From Actinomycetota bacterium (lineage in GTDB: Bacteria; Actinomycetota; Actinomycetes; Nanopelagicales; Nanopelagicaceae), in assembly GCA_016870795.1 (NCBI GenBank), contig VGAJ01000002.1, forward strand, positions 1 through 64,000: a DNA stretch of 64,000 nucleotides, read 5' to 3'. A program made the translations under genes and the position numbers. Below, in pieces: positions 8,249 through 18,486 of the stretch. Below the pieces are notes generated by a model. The model made no database searches. It saw only the letters and a program-made list of their open reading frames with translations, and was not told the DNA's origin. The first letter of the stretch is position 1; each line of letters starts with the position of its first letter.

Positions 8249-9754
8249 ATGCCTACAACATTGCCCACTATCTCAGCCTCCGATAACTCAGTAATAGATG
8301 AAGTCCTAGTTCTGGGCTTTGCTCTAGATAAAAAAAGTAAGAAGTTTTCTATATTAAGCGGCGAGCTTCGAGTAGATCAGGGACCACTGCTTCAAGCCCT
8401 AACTGATCTTGGGGCAAGTGGGGCAAGTGATGAGGTAATAAAGCTTCCTGGAAGTGCAAGTAAGTTAATTCTTTTAACAGCGCTAACTCCTAAGGCCGAT
8501 GGCTCAATTGCCCATGAAGTATTGCGAAGAGCTGCCGGAGCTGCTGCAAGATCTCTTGCCGGAACTACCTCAGCAACTTTTGCTCTGCCACAAGCTTCAA
8601 AACAAGATTTTCGAGCAATAGCTGAAGGAGCCCTACTTGGCGCTTATACCTTTGATGAATTTAGAGGAAGTTCGAAGGCTGATAGAAAACCCGCGCTCAA
8701 GAAAATCACGATTTACTCGAAGAAGGCAAAAGATAAGAGTTACCTTCAAGGAATCAAACGCGCCGAGATAATTGCTAAATACACCCACCTAACAAGAGAT
8801 TTGATCAATACTCCGCCGAGTCATCTAACTCCAGATTCTTTTTCACTTCGATTTAAAAAGCTTGCTGCATCACTTGGCGTTAAAGTTGAAATACTTAATG
8901 AGAGTCAACTAATTAAAGGCGGTTATGGCGGAATAATTGGCGTAGGCCAAGGTTCTGCTAATCCTCCTCGTTTACTTCGCCTCTCCTATAGCGGCAAAGG
9001 CGCTAAGAAGCGTTATGCATTTATTGGAAAAGGAATCACATTTGATACTGGAGGTCTTGCCCTAAAGCCTGCTCAAGGTATGGAGGCGATGAAATCTGAT
9101 ATGAGTGGAGCAGCTGCAGTCTGCGCTGCGGTATTAGCAATTGCTGAACTAAAGCTTCCAATTCATATCGATGCTTGGGCGGCCCTGGCGGAGAATATGG
9201 TTAGCGATAAAGCAACCAGGCCAAGCGATATCATCACAATTTATGGTGGTAAAACCGTTGAAGTTTTAAATCCAGATGCAGAGGGTCGCCTAGTTCTTGC
9301 TGATGCCATGGTTCGCGCAGCAGAGGTTGGAAAGAAAGCTGGCGGTCTTGATGGGATGGTCGATGTTGCAACTCTTACCGGAGCTCAGGTCGTTGCACTT
9401 GGAACCAGGACAAGTGCGGTAATGACAAACAATGAGAGTTTTAGAGAGCAATTCTTAACTCTTGCAGAAATTACTGGAGAGGCATTCTGGCCAATGCCGC
9501 TACCAGAGGAGCTACGAGCATCTCTTGATTCGCCAGTTGCTGATATGGCAAATATCGGTGATCGAATGGGCGGGATGTTAGTTGCTGGGCTATTTCTAAA
9601 AGACTTTGTTGATTCAGAGCTGCCTTGGCTCCATCTAGATATCGCAGGCCCTGCCTATAACGAGGCAAAAGCACATGGATATACCCCAGTTGGCGGAACA
9701 GGTGTCGCACTTCGCACTTTAGTAGCCCTTGCTGAGTCATCGGCTGCCAAGTAA
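8249..9754 (+). CDS. pepA: Leucyl aminopeptidase PepA (M17)
   Basis: Cytosolic dimetal aminopeptidase that removes N-terminal residues from peptides; 501 residues, normal for the family. The N-terminal macro-like domain covers about residues 1-165; the catalytic domain contains the metal-binding GKGITFDTGGLALKP, KSDMSGAA and the M17 signature NPDAEGRLVLADAM. The C-terminus has MGGMLVAGLFL and WLHLDIAGPA. The ATG at 8249 has no Shine-Dalgarno but lies 6 nt after TAACCT, so the mRNA is probably leaderless. It precedes lpdA, a pairing common in Actinobacteria. Confidence 0.95.
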   Translation: MPTTLPTISASDNSVIDEVLVLGFALDKKSKKFSILSGELRVDQGPLLQALTDLGASGASDEVIKLPGSASKLILLTALTPKADGSIAHEVLRRAAGAAARSLAGTTSATFALPQASKQDFRAIAEGALLGAYTFDEFRGSSKADRKPALKKITIYSKKAKDKSYLQGIKRAEIIAKYTHLTRDLINTPPSHLTPDSFSLRFKKLAASLGVKVEILNESQLIKGGYGGIIGVGQGSANPPRLLRLSYSGKGAKKRYAFIGKGITFDTGGLALKPAQGMEAMKSDMSGAAAVCAAVLAIAELKLPIHIDAWAALAENMVSDKATRPSDIITIYGGKTVEVLNPDAEGRLVLADAMVRAAEVGKKAGGLDGMVDVATLTGAQVVALGTRTSAVMTNNESFREQFLTLAEITGEAFWPMPLPEELRASLDSPVADMANIGDRMGGMLVAGLFLKDFVDSELPWLHLDIAGPAYNEAKAHGYTPVGGTGVALRTLVALAESSAAK

Positions 9755-9801
9755 TGCTGGCAAGATAGGCTCATTGAAAAATAGTTATAGGAAGGTTTGA
9801 T

Positions 9802-11169
9802 GTGGCAGATTTCGATCTAGTAGTTCTCGGTGGTGGTAGCGGTGGCTATGCCTGCGCACTACGAGCAGCCCAATTAGGGTTAAAGGTTGCCTTAATAGAG
9901 AAAGAGAAACTCGGCGGAACCTGTCTACATAGAGGATGTATTCCAACTAAAGCTTTGCTTCATGCTGGCGAGATTGCAGATGGCGCGCGGCACTCTGCTG
10001 AATTCGGAGTGAAAGCTGAATTTCACTCCATGGATATGGTCGCAGTAAATGCCTATAAAGATGGTGTTATCTCAAAGCTTCATAAAGGTCTGCAGGGTTT
10101 AGTTAAGTCTAGAAATATCACCTACGTTGAAGGTGAAGGAAAATTAGTTTCAGCAACAACGGTCAAGGTTGGCTCTGAGAGCTACAGTGGAAAGAATGTT
10201 GTTCTAGCAACAGGTTCTTATGCAAAGAGTCTTCCTGGGCTTGATATCGATGGAAAGCAAGTGATCACTAGCGATCAAGCGATTCATATGGGATATGTTC
10301 CTAAATCTGTAATAGTTCTCGGCGGCGGAGTCATTGGCTGCGAATTTGCCTCAGTATGGAAATCATTTGGCGCAGAGGTGCGAATCATTGAGGCCCTGCC
10401 ACATCTAGTTGCCCTAGAGGATGAATCATCTAGTAAGGCCTTGGAGCGCGCCTTTAGAAAACGTGGAATCAATTTTGAACTGGGAGTTAAATTCAAAAGC
10501 GTGAGTAAGAGCGCATCCGGAGTTGAAGTTTTACTTGAAGATGGAAAGAGCTTTGCTGCTGATCTCTTGCTCGTTGCAGTCGGACGAGGCCCAACATCAT
10601 CTGGACTTGGATATGAAGATGTTGGAGTCAAGATGGATCGCGGATATGTACTGGTAGATAACAAATGTCGCACCAACATAAAGGGTGTTTGGGCTGTTGG
10701 AGATTTAATTCCTACTCTGCAACTAGCTCATGTAGGTTTTGCTGAAGGAATAATGGTCGCTGAAGAAATTGCGGGCCTTAATCCACGGCCGATTGATTAC
10801 GACGGCGTTCCAAGAGTTACTTATTCGGAGCCTGAAGTTGCATCTGTTGGACTAACAACTGCTGAGGCAAAAAAGCGGGGCATTGAAATAAAAGAACTTA
10901 ATTATGATTTAGCTGGCAATGGAAAGGCTCAGATTCTAAAAACTGCTGGAGCAATAAAATTAGTTGCTGATAGCTCCGGAACAGTTATTGGCATACATAT
11001 GGTTGGTTCAAGAGTTGGCGAACTCCTTGCAGAGGCACAATTGATATTTAATTGGCAGGCTGATGCTGATGATGTTGCTAAACATCTCCATGCCCATCCA
11101 ACCCTCTCTGAGGCGATGGGTGAGGCTCATATGGCCCTTGCTGGAAAGCCGCTTCACGCTCATGGCTAG
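9802..11169 (+). CDS. lpdA: Dihydrolipoyl dehydrogenase
   Basis: FAD enzyme (E3) that reoxidises dihydrolipoyl groups of 2-oxoacid dehydrogenases and the glycine cleavage system. The 455-residue protein shows the FAD dinucleotide motif LGGGSGGYACALRAAQLG, the redox disulfide GGTCLHRGCIPTK, the NAD motif VLGGGVIGCEFASVW, the AVGDL FAD loop and the C-terminal active-site HAHPTLSE. The GTG at 9802 is preceded by AGGAAGG, so it is leadered; a TAGGCT at about 9765 is a possible -10. Next gene is sucB, 84 bp downstream. Confidence 0.95.
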   Translation: MADFDLVVLGGGSGGYACALRAAQLGLKVALIEKEKLGGTCLHRGCIPTKALLHAGEIADGARHSAEFGVKAEFHSMDMVAVNAYKDGVISKLHKGLQGLVKSRNITYVEGEGKLVSATTVKVGSESYSGKNVVLATGSYAKSLPGLDIDGKQVITSDQAIHMGYVPKSVIVLGGGVIGCEFASVWKSFGAEVRIIEALPHLVALEDESSSKALERAFRKRGINFELGVKFKSVSKSASGVEVLLEDGKSFAADLLLVAVGRGPTSSGLGYEDVGVKMDRGYVLVDNKCRTNIKGVWAVGDLIPTLQLAHVGFAEGIMVAEEIAGLNPRPIDYDGVPRVTYSEPEVASVGLTTAEAKKRGIEIKELNYDLAGNGKAQILKTAGAIKLVADSSGTVIGIHMVGSRVGELLAEAQLIFNWQADADDVAKHLHAHPTLSEAMGEAHMALAGKPLHAHG

Positions 11170-11253
11170 AGAGTTTCGGTTAGGCTTTTTATCATCAGAT
11201 GGATTGCTCGTTAGAATGAGTATTAGATACCAACAAAGGGGCGTTTAGAGAAA

Positions 11254-12636
11254 ATGTCAATTTCAGTAAAGATGCCGGCTCTCGGTGAGAGCGTAACTGA
11301 GGGAACTGTTACTCGTTGGCTAAAAGCCGAAGGTGATCAAGTTGCACTCGATGAACCGTTACTCGAGGTCTCAACCGATAAAGTCGATACTGAAATTCCA
11401 TCACCTGCTGCCGGTAAATTAGAGAAGATTTTAATTCCAGTAGATAGCGTCGTTGCTGTCGGAACTGAACTTGCTCTAATCGGAGATGGCGCATCATCAC
11501 CAAGTGCTACAGTTGCAGCTGCTCCAGCGCCAACACCTGCTCCTGCACCAACACCAGCGCCTGCACCAGTTGTGCAAGCACCGATTGTTCAGGCCCCCGT
11601 TGTGCAAGCACCTGTTGCTCCAGTGGTTGCAGTTGAAAGACCAGTTCCTGCTCCGCCAAAGACTCCGCCGCCACTTCTTCCAAAACCTACAGCTGGATCT
11701 GTGCTTGATGATTCCTATGTAACTCCAATTGTTAGAAAGCTTGCCAGTGAAAATGGCGTTGATCTCTCTCGAGTAAGCGGCACTGGAGTTGGCGGAAGAA
11801 TTCGCAAAGAAGATGTTATGGCAGCTGTATCTCGCCCAACTCAAGCGGCTGCCTCAGCTGCAGCGCAAACTTTTTCTGCTCCAAGTGAAGTTCGCACCCA
11901 ATCTGTTGCGGTATCCCCGCTTCGTGGCACAACAGTTAGCATGTCAAGACTTAGAAAAGTTATTGCTGCAAGAATGCTTGAATCCCTATCCGTTAGCGCC
12001 CAGCTAACAACAGTTATTGAAGTTGATATCACCAAGATTGCTCGTCTGCGCGAAAAAGCTAAAGCAACCTTTGAAGGTCGCGAAGGTGTGAAATTAACTT
12101 ATCTGCCATTTTTTGCAGTGGCAGTCTGTGAAGCGCTTAAACAACATCCTGTTGTAAATGCTTCAGTAGAGGGCGATCAGATTACTTATCATGGAGCCGA
12201 ACACCTAGGTATTGCAGTGGATACTGAGCGCGGTCTATTAGTCCCAGTGATTCGTGATGCTGGAGATCTAAATATGGGCGGCATTGCAAGAAGAATTGTT
12301 GATGTCGCTTCAAGAACTAGAGATAACAAGATCTCGCCAGATGATTTAGGTGGCGGCACATTTACCATCACAAATACTGGATCCCGAGGAGCACTCTTTG
12401 ATACTCCGATAATTAACCAGCCTCAGGTAGCAATCTTGGGAGTTGGCGCTGTTGTTAAGCGCCCAATGGTTGTTAAGGGAGAAGATGGCGGAGAGACAAT
12501 CGCTATTCGTTCCATGGTCTATCTTGCACTTTCCTACGATCATCGAATTGTCGATGGCGCAGATGCTGCAAGATTCTTAACTACTCTTAAAGACCGTCTA
12601 GAAGAGGGTCGTTTCGAATCTGATCTAGGGCTCTAA
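11254..12636 (+). CDS. sucB: 2-oxoglutarate dehydrogenase E2 (dihydrolipoyl succinyltransferase)
   Basis: Core acyltransferase of a 2-oxoacid dehydrogenase complex, 460 residues. In order: one lipoyl domain (1-75; lipoylated Lys in [11 protein letters not shown]), a long Ala/Pro linker (about 85-145) made of near-repeats of APAP and VVQAP, a peripheral subunit-binding domain (about 150-190; [20 protein letters not shown]), and the catalytic domain with [17 protein letters not shown]. Assignment as the oxoglutarate rather than pyruvate enzyme follows actinobacterial synteny with lpdA and lipB/lipA. A single lipoyl domain is fewer than in many relatives. A GGGG tract 10 nt upstream may act as ribosome site. 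Confidence 0.9.
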   Translation: MSISVKMPALGESVTEGTVTRWLKAEGDQVALDEPLLEVSTDKVDTEIPSPAAGKLEKILIPVDSVVAVGTELALIGDGASSPSATVAAAPAPTPAPAPTPAPAPVVQAPIVQAPVVQAPVAPVVAVERPVPAPPKTPPPLLPKPTAGSVLDDSYVTPIVRKLASENGVDLSRVSGTGVGGRIRKEDVMAAVSRPTQAAASAAAQTFSAPSEVRTQSVAVSPLRGTTVSMSRLRKVIAARMLESLSVSAQLTTVIEVDITKIARLREKAKATFEGREGVKLTYLPFFAVAVCEALKQHPVVNASVEGDQITYHGAEHLGIAVDTERGLLVPVIRDAGDLNMGGIARRIVDVASRTRDNKISPDDLGGGTFTITNTGSRGALFDTPIINQPQVAILGVGAVVKRPMVVKGEDGGETIAIRSMVYLALSYDHRIVDGADAARFLTTLKDRLEEGRFESDLGL

Positions 12637-13527
12637 ATGTCCCTGCCACAGCGCATCGCCATCACCGGTGCTTCGGGATTGATTGGTACGGCGCTTGTCG
12701 GCCATCTCAAGTCTGAAGGCCACACGGTTCAAAAACTTGTAAGACGAAAAGTCGTCTCCCCTGATGAAGTCTTCTGGGATCCCCGAAGTGGAGATATTGA
12801 TTTAGCAGCCCTTGATGGCGTCGATGCAATTATTCACCTTGCTGGCGCAAATGTTGGCGATAAGAGATGGACTAAGAAATATCGCGCAGAGATTCTAAAT
12901 TCTCGGCTCCTTGGCACCACAACAATTGCTAACGCTGTTTCAAATCTTAAGCCTGATGTTTTTATCTCTGCCAGTGCCATTGGTTGGTATGGCGAAACTG
13001 GCAATAGAGCAGTGAGTGAATCTGATCGACCTGGAGATGATTTTTTAGCAGCCGTTTGCAAGCAGTGGGAGGCAGCAGCCGACCTCGCCACAAACACTAG
13101 AGTTGTAAAAATTAGAACTGGACTAGTTCTAGATTCAACAGGTGGAGCGTTAGGAAAGATGCTTCCTCTATTTAAGTTTGGCGTTGGCGGAAAATTAGGT
13201 AGTGGAAAGCAATGGTGGTCGTGGATCACACTTCATGATCTTGTTGAGGCAATCTGCTTTCTATTGGAGAAGCCAGTAAGTGGGGCAGTAAATCTCACCG
13301 CTCCAAATCCAGCAACGAATCAAGAATTTACTTCAGCCCTTGCAAGAGCGCTGAAGCGCCCTGCGCTAATTCCAGTTCCAGGCTTTGCCCTCAAAATCGC
13401 CCTTGGAGGATTTTCAAGTGAAGTTCTAGGCTCAAAGAAGGTTTTGCCAACTGCGCTATTAGATGCTGGTTTTAATTTTGATTATCCTCACTTAGCTCCA
13501 GCGCTCAGTGCGTTACTTGCCGAGTAG
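12637..13527 (+). CDS. TIGR01777/SDR39U1-type NAD(P)-binding protein
   Basis: Atypical short-chain dehydrogenase/epimerase, 296 residues. N-terminal Rossmann motif ITGASGLIGTALVGHL (residues 9-24); HLAGANVGDKRWT and ASAIGWYGETG carry the modified active-site Tyr region; a C-terminal DUF1731 part includes NLTAPNPATNQEFT and VLGSKKVLPTALLDAGF. The reaction is not known. It starts immediately after the sucB stop, so it is in the lpdA-sucB operon, the position it occupies in many Actinobacteria. It is convergent with the oxidoreductase at 13531. Confidence 0.87.
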   Translation: MSLPQRIAITGASGLIGTALVGHLKSEGHTVQKLVRRKVVSPDEVFWDPRSGDIDLAALDGVDAIIHLAGANVGDKRWTKKYRAEILNSRLLGTTTIANAVSNLKPDVFISASAIGWYGETGNRAVSESDRPGDDFLAAVCKQWEAAADLATNTRVVKIRTGLVLDSTGGALGKMLPLFKFGVGGKLGSGKQWWSWITLHDLVEAICFLLEKPVSGAVNLTAPNPATNQEFTSALARALKRPALIPVPGFALKIALGGFSSEVLGSKKVLPTALLDAGFNFDYPHLAPALSALLAE

Positions 13528-13530
13528 TCC

Positions 13531-14544
13531 TCACCTAATACTTATCTGGCGCGCTTGATCAATAATTCTGGCAACGCTCAGTGATAGCTCTCTACTGACA
13601 GGAAGTTCACCGCCATATTCAATAGCAAGTCTCACCTCGTTATAGAAAGCTGGATAGAAACCAGGCTCTCCTTGATAAGAGTATGAATCGCTACCCTTAT
13701 AAATTTTTGCGCTACTTGTAATCTCATCGCCATCTATCCACTGGCCAGCTTGGGCTCTAAATCCCTTTCTTAAAATCTCCTCCTGCTTATCAAGATCAGT
13801 AATTACCAAACTGGCCTTATCGCCATTAAGCCGAATCTTTGGCCCAGGGTTTCCACTTATGGCGCTGGCGGAGAGATAGGAATCAACGCCGTTATCGTGC
13901 TTTAAAACCAGAAGTACATCATCATCACTTGTGCCGCGAACGCTTCTTACACTTGAAAATACCAACTCAGCTGGGCCAAACCAATCAAGAGCAGTTGATA
14001 CTAAATGGCTTTGAAGGTCTAGCAGTATCCCACCGCCTGCCTCACTAGAAGCGTTTTCTCGCAAAGAGAGCGGGTTTATCTCTGGTCTAAATCTTTCAAA
14101 CCTTGACTCCAGACGAAAAATATTACCAATTTCTCCCTGCTCGATTATCTTCTTTATGGTTAAGGAATCAGAGTCCCAAAGTCGATTGAAAAATACCGTT
14201 AAGAGCACACCGCTCTGCTCAGCTGCATCATAAAGACTAAGGGCCTCGTAGTAATCCCGTCCCATGGGTTTATCAACAACTGTATTGATTCCAGCTCTAA
14301 TTGAAGCAAGTGCGTGCTCGCTATGAAATTCATTTGGCGATGCCACAACAATTAAATCTAGATCTTCTGCGACTAACTCATCAATTGAATTAACTATTAC
14401 TGCATTTGGAAAGTCTTGATGGGCAGCAGCTTTTTTCTCAAGCGATCTCGCACATATTGCTGTTACATGAAATCCAGCAGCAAGAAGTGTTGGACCGTGG
14501 AAATAGCGACCAGCTAATCCATAGCCAATTATTCCTGCCTTCAT
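13531..14544 (-). CDS. Gfo/Idh/MocA family oxidoreductase
   Basis: NAD(P)-dependent dehydrogenase of sugars or related polyols, 337 residues. Rossmann motif GIIGYGLAGRYFHGPTL at the N-terminus, the family motif VDKPMGRDYYEAL (Lys of the E/DKP motif, about residue 92), and GGGILLDLQSHLV in the C-terminal alpha/beta domain. Substrate unknown. It follows the MMPL gene by 11 bp on the same strand and is probably cotranscribed, though no functional link is obvious. Confidence 0.85.
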   Translation of the reverse strand: MKAGIIGYGLAGRYFHGPTLLAAGFHVTAICARSLEKKAAAHQDFPNAVIVNSIDELVAEDLDLIVVASPNEFHSEHALASIRAGINTVVDKPMGRDYYEALSLYDAAEQSGVLLTVFFNRLWDSDSLTIKKIIEQGEIGNIFRLESRFERFRPEINPLSLRENASSEAGGGILLDLQSHLVSTALDWFGPAELVFSSVRSVRGTSDDDVLLVLKHDNGVDSYLSASAISGNPGPKIRLNGDKASLVITDLDKQEEILRKGFRAQAGQWIDGDEITSSAKIYKGSDSYSYQGEPGFYPAFYNEVRLAIEYGGELPVSRELSLSVARIIDQARQISIR

Positions 14545-14555
14545 TTAGCGAGAGT

Positions 14556-16745
14556 TTAGTTCTCTTGATGTTGCAGCTTTGATGGCCACCAGATCTTTGG
14601 TCCAATTACTCGCACCAAAGCTGGAACTAGAAGGGAGCGAACTATTATGGTGTCTAGAAGGACGCCAAAGGCGACAGCAAATCCAAGCTCTGCTAAGAAG
14701 ACTAGCGGCAAGATTCCAAGGACTCCAAAGGTTGCTGCAAGAACTATTCCGGCTGAGGTGATAACCCCGCCAGTAACAGTTAAGCCTTTGATGATTCCTG
14801 CCCTGGTTCCAATCTTTAACGACTCTTCTCTAACCCTAGTCATTAAGAAGATGTTGTAATCAATGCCTAGTGCAACTAGGAATATGAAGGCAAAAAGCGG
14901 GAAGGCTGCATCAGTTCCAGCAAATCCAAAGACATTATCAAAGACCAGGGCGCAGACTCCAAGAGTTGCAGCAAAGGAGAGAACTACAGTTCCTAATAAG
15001 AGCGCCGCTGCCAGAATACTTCTCAGCAAGAAGCCAAGGATCACAGCAATTAGAAGAAGCACAATAGGAATAATTACTCGATTATCTCTACGAGATGATT
15101 GATCGACGTCATAGCCGATTGCGCTCTGTCCACCTACCAAAATATTGGGATTAACTTGCTTAGCAGCTTGGCGAATTAAGGGAATGCTCTCTTTGCCTTC
15201 AGCAGAATCAGGAGCAACTTTTAAGGTGGCATAGAGCACTACTTTTCCATCAACTACTTTAAGTTCAGAAGTTGGCCGCTGTGTAACTGGATCTACATTT
15301 GTTAGCGGCACTACAGATGCAACGCTTGAAACCCGTCCAATTGCTGCTGCAGCAGAGGCGATATCTGCTTGATCCACAACAATTTCAACTGGAGTTCCCT
15401 CCCCACTTGGGAAATGCTCTCCTAGCTTTTCTAGTCCAATAACTGAATCAGTTCGAGTAGTAAAGGCTTCACTCTGTGAGAGTCCATCAGATTTCAAAGT
15501 GATAGAAAATCCAGCAAAGATAAGCAGCGCAAGTGCTGTGCTGATCCAAACAGCCTTTGGGCGACGATCAACCAAACTTCCAACTCTTGCCCAGAGCCCC
15601 GAGAGTTTCTCATCAACATCACCAACGCGTGGAATCTTTGGCCAGAAAATCCAGCGACCAAAGACAATTAATAAAGCTGGAAGTAGAGTCAAAACTGCAA
15701 GCATTGAAGATGCGATTCCAATTGATCCAACAGGGCCAAGGCCGCGATTACTTGAAAGGTCGCTTAGTAGCAGAACCATAAGTCCGGCAATAACAGTTGA
15801 TCCTGAAGCGATGATTGGCTCTACAACCCCGCGCAGTGCAATCTTCATCGCTTCAAATCTAGATTGATGTTGGTGGAGCTCTTCGCGATAACGTGCAATT
15901 AATAACAACGCATAGTCAGTGGCGGCTCCCAGAACCAAAACATCAAGAATTCCTTGGGTCTGGCCATTTAGATCAATAATGTCTTCTCTTGCCAGGTAAT
16001 AAACAATCATGGTGGCGATACCTAGCGCGCTTGCTGCGGTAAATAACGGCAATATCCAGAGCACTGGAGAGCGATAGACCACAATAAGGATAATCGCCAC
16101 AACTATCAGAGTTGTCTGCAATAGCCTGGTATCGATTGAACCAAAGGCTTCAAATAGATCTGCAAATAATCCGGCAGGACCCGTTACATGGGTGGTAATT
16201 CCTGCGGAAGTGAACTCTTTCTCCATATCTTCTCTAATGAATTCGATAATCTTTGGAAAGATTGGCTCGCCATCAATATTGGCATCAGCAACTGCGAAAT
16301 CCAGTTGTGCATTTATCAAGATTGCCTTGCCATCTGCCGATGGAATTGGAGTTAGCGGAACTCCCCTGGCAAAGTAGGTACTCAATGGCTTTCCAGTAGC
16401 AGGAAGGGTTTTACTTAGCAGCGTAGCTGAATACTGATTCACTCTCGCAAAGGCTTGAGCATTGGTAGCAGGGTTTAAATCTCCAAGTAATAAGAGCAGT
16501 GCTGGAAATAGTTGATCATCCTGCGATGAGAACTTAACCAATACCTCGCCAGCGATAGTTGATTCGGCGCTATCGGGCAAGAAGGCAGAATTGTCATTTT
16601 CTTGGACTGTAGAAATCTTGGAGAATGCTCCCCCAGCAAAGCCGCCAATTGATAGCCAGACTAAAATTGAGACCATCGCTATCCATAATGCCTTGCGACC
16701 CTTTACGCCAGATTTCTTCCTCTCGCTCAATACTTCCTGACTCAC
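14556..16745 (-). CDS. MMPL family transporter
   Basis: RND-superfamily membrane exporter of the actinobacterial MMPL type, 729 residues. It has the two-fold layout: TM1 (about 20-40), an extracytoplasmic loop domain (about 45-205), helices to about 375, TM7 near 400, a second loop domain (about 425-545) and a final helix set. Motifs include VLGAATDYALLLIARYREEL (about 270) and LGIDYNIFLMTRVREE (about 622), the paired family signatures with the proton-relay Asp-Tyr. MMPLs commonly move lipids or glycolipids; the cargo here is unknown. A GTG start at 16745 has AAGGAGAT upstream. Confidence 0.88.
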   Translation of the reverse strand: MSQEVLSERKKSGVKGRKALWIAMVSILVWLSIGGFAGGAFSKISTVQENDNSAFLPDSAESTIAGEVLVKFSSQDDQLFPALLLLLGDLNPATNAQAFARVNQYSATLLSKTLPATGKPLSTYFARGVPLTPIPSADGKAILINAQLDFAVADANIDGEPIFPKIIEFIREDMEKEFTSAGITTHVTGPAGLFADLFEAFGSIDTRLLQTTLIVVAIILIVVYRSPVLWILPLFTAASALGIATMIVYYLAREDIIDLNGQTQGILDVLVLGAATDYALLLIARYREELHQHQSRFEAMKIALRGVVEPIIASGSTVIAGLMVLLLSDLSSNRGLGPVGSIGIASSMLAVLTLLPALLIVFGRWIFWPKIPRVGDVDEKLSGLWARVGSLVDRRPKAVWISTALALLIFAGFSITLKSDGLSQSEAFTTRTDSVIGLEKLGEHFPSGEGTPVEIVVDQADIASAAAAIGRVSSVASVVPLTNVDPVTQRPTSELKVVDGKVVLYATLKVAPDSAEGKESIPLIRQAAKQVNPNILVGGQSAIGYDVDQSSRRDNRVIIPIVLLLIAVILGFLLRSILAAALLLGTVVLSFAATLGVCALVFDNVFGFAGTDAAFPLFAFIFLVALGIDYNIFLMTRVREESLKIGTRAGIIKGLTVTGGVITSAGIVLAATFGVLGILPLVFLAELGFAVAFGVLLDTIIVRSLLVPALVRVIGPKIWWPSKLQHQEN

Positions 16746-16870
16746 AGCATCTCCTTGTAATCTCGCACCTCGATAGTTTTGGGGTGATTTTGGCTACTGT
16801 CAACCCATATTCTTTAAGCCTTAGGAGCGTAATTCTACCGCTCATTGCGCCAAGAACTGCGCTATAAAGT

Positions 16871-16876
16871 TAGGCT
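16871..16876 (+). promoter_or_regulatory. -10 element of leaderless lipB promoter
   Basis: TAGGCT followed by 6 nt and ATG 16883; no Shine-Dalgarno is present. Confidence 0.6.
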
Positions 16877-16882
16877 CTACCT

Positions 16883-17551
16883 ATGATTTCACAAGCCCTG
16901 GCAAGCACGAGAGAAGAAGTCTCGACTATCAATTGCCAAAGCCTTGGATTAATTGATTACGAAGAGGCGCTAGCAATTCAGCGCCAACTTCACCAAGAGG
17001 TTGTAGAAGAGATGAGTGCTAGCTCACTTCTTTTGCTACAGCATCCACCGGTATTTACTGCCGGGCGAAGAACGCTAGATAGTGAGCGACCAATTGATGG
17101 CTCAAAGGTAATTGATGTTGATAGAGGTGGAAAAATCACATTCCATGGCCCAGGACAAATTGTGGGATATCCAATCGTTAAATTAAAAAAGCCAAATGAT
17201 GTTGTCGGATTTGTTAGACAGCTTGAGAAAGCTTTGATTCAAATCTGTCAGGACTTCAACATTGAAGGGCAAACATATTGCGAGCGATCTGGCGTTTGGG
17301 TTCGCGATGAAAAAGGCGATCGAAAGATTGCGGCCATTGGAATCAGAGTTGCAAAGGGCGTAACGATGCATGGCTTTGCGCTAAATGTTAACCCCGACCT
17401 TAGCTACTTTGACCGGATTATCCCCTGCGGAATTGCCGATGCGCAGGTTACTTCAATGGAGAGAGAATTGAATCGAAGTATTTCAGTTGAGCAAGTTCAA
17501 GAAGTCGTAGAGATGCGAATGAAACAATCACTTAGTCAGGTGAGTCAATAA
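16883..17551 (+). CDS. lipB: Lipoyl(octanoyl) transferase LipB
   Basis: Moves octanoyl groups from acyl carrier protein to the lipoyl domains of E2 and GcvH proteins. The 222-residue protein has [49 protein letters not shown] with the catalytic Lys, and [12 protein letters not shown] with the catalytic Cys. ATG 16883 lies 6 nt after TAGGCT, indicating leaderless expression. Its stop overlaps the lipA ATG by one base (TAATG), so the two are coupled. The likely local target is SucB, 4 kb upstream. Confidence 0.95.
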   Translation: MISQALASTREEVSTINCQSLGLIDYEEALAIQRQLHQEVVEEMSASSLLLLQHPPVFTAGRRTLDSERPIDGSKVIDVDRGGKITFHGPGQIVGYPIVKLKKPNDVVGFVRQLEKALIQICQDFNIEGQTYCERSGVWVRDEKGDRKIAAIGIRVAKGVTMHGFALNVNPDLSYFDRIIPCGIADAQVTSMERELNRSISVEQVQEVVEMRMKQSLSQVSQ

Positions 17552-18486
17552 TGCTTGCCCCTGATGGACGTAAGTTATTAAGAATTGAGGCGCGCAATGC
17601 CGAAACCCCCATTGAGCGAAAGCCAGAGTGGATTAAGACAAAGGCAAAAATGGGACCGCAGTACAGCGCGCTTCGATCTCTTGTTGCTAAAGAAGGTTTA
17701 CATACTGTCTGCCAAGAGGCGGCTTGTCCTAACATCTATGAATGCTGGGAAGATAAAGAAGCCACATTTTTAATCGGCGGCAGCGCCTGCACAAGAAGGT
17801 GCGATTTCTGCAATATCGATACCGGAAAACCTGAAGCCTTGGATAGAGATGAACCGAGAAGAGTTGCCGAGTCGGTAGCAACGATGGGACTTAAATATGC
17901 CACCGTTACCGGTGTTGCAAGGGATGATCTAGAGGATGAAGGAGCCTGGCTCTATAGCGAAACTATCCGCCAGATTCATCAAGTAGTTCCTGGGTGCCTG
18001 GTTGAAATGCTGGCCCCTGACTTTTCAGCAAAGCCTGAGCTTTTAAGTGAAGTATTTGAAAGTAGGCCTGAGGTATTTGCTCATAACCTTGAAACTGTTC
18101 CAAGAATATTTAAAAGAATTAGACCTGCATTTGATTACGAGAGATCTTTAAGCGTTATTACTCAGGCAAGAGACTTTGGCCTGATTACCAAGTCAAATCT
18201 AATTCTTGGCATGGGAGAGGAGCGAAGTGAAATATCGCAGGCGCTCCTTGATTTAAGAAGCGCAGGCTGTGAGTTAATCACCATCACTCAATATTTAAGG
18301 CCATCTAATCTGCATCACCCTGTTGAAAGATGGGTTAAGCCGCAGGAGTTTGTTGAATTAGCAAAAGAGGCAGAGGAGTTAGGTTTTCTTGGAGTGATGA
18401 GTGGACCGCTTGTGAGATCAAGTTATCGAGCAGGAAGGTTATATAAGCAAGCCATCGCTGCCCGTCAAGGGATTTCAAATGGCTGA
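17551..18486 (+). CDS. lipA: Lipoyl synthase LipA
   Basis: Radical SAM enzyme that inserts two sulfurs into protein-bound octanoate. The 311-residue protein holds both cluster motifs: the auxiliary cluster Cys residues in [13 protein letters not shown] (CX4CX5C, about residues 54-66) and the radical-SAM CTRRCDFC (CX3CX2C, about residues 81-88), plus GMGEERSE and the C-terminal [11 protein letters not shown] with the conserved Arg-Ser-Ser cluster ligand. It overlaps lipB at its start and the acyltransferase gene by 8 bp at its end. Confidence 0.97.
   Translation: MLAPDGRKLLRIEARNAETPIERKPEWIKTKAKMGPQYSALRSLVAKEGLHTVCQEAACPNIYECWEDKEATFLIGGSACTRRCDFCNIDTGKPEALDRDEPRRVAESVATMGLKYATVTGVARDDLEDEGAWLYSETIRQIHQVVPGCLVEMLAPDFSAKPELLSEVFESRPEVFAHNLETVPRIFKRIRPAFDYERSLSVITQARDFGLITKSNLILGMGEERSEISQALLDLRSAGCELITITQYLRPSNLHHPVERWVKPQEFVELAKEAEELGFLGVMSGPLVRSSYRAGRLYKQAIAARQGISNG

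Noticed and set aside
11497-11844. Open frames antisense and in other frames to the Ala/Pro linker of sucB
   Set aside because: They arise from the repetitive GCA/CCA-rich linker; composition is extremely biased and there are no start signals.
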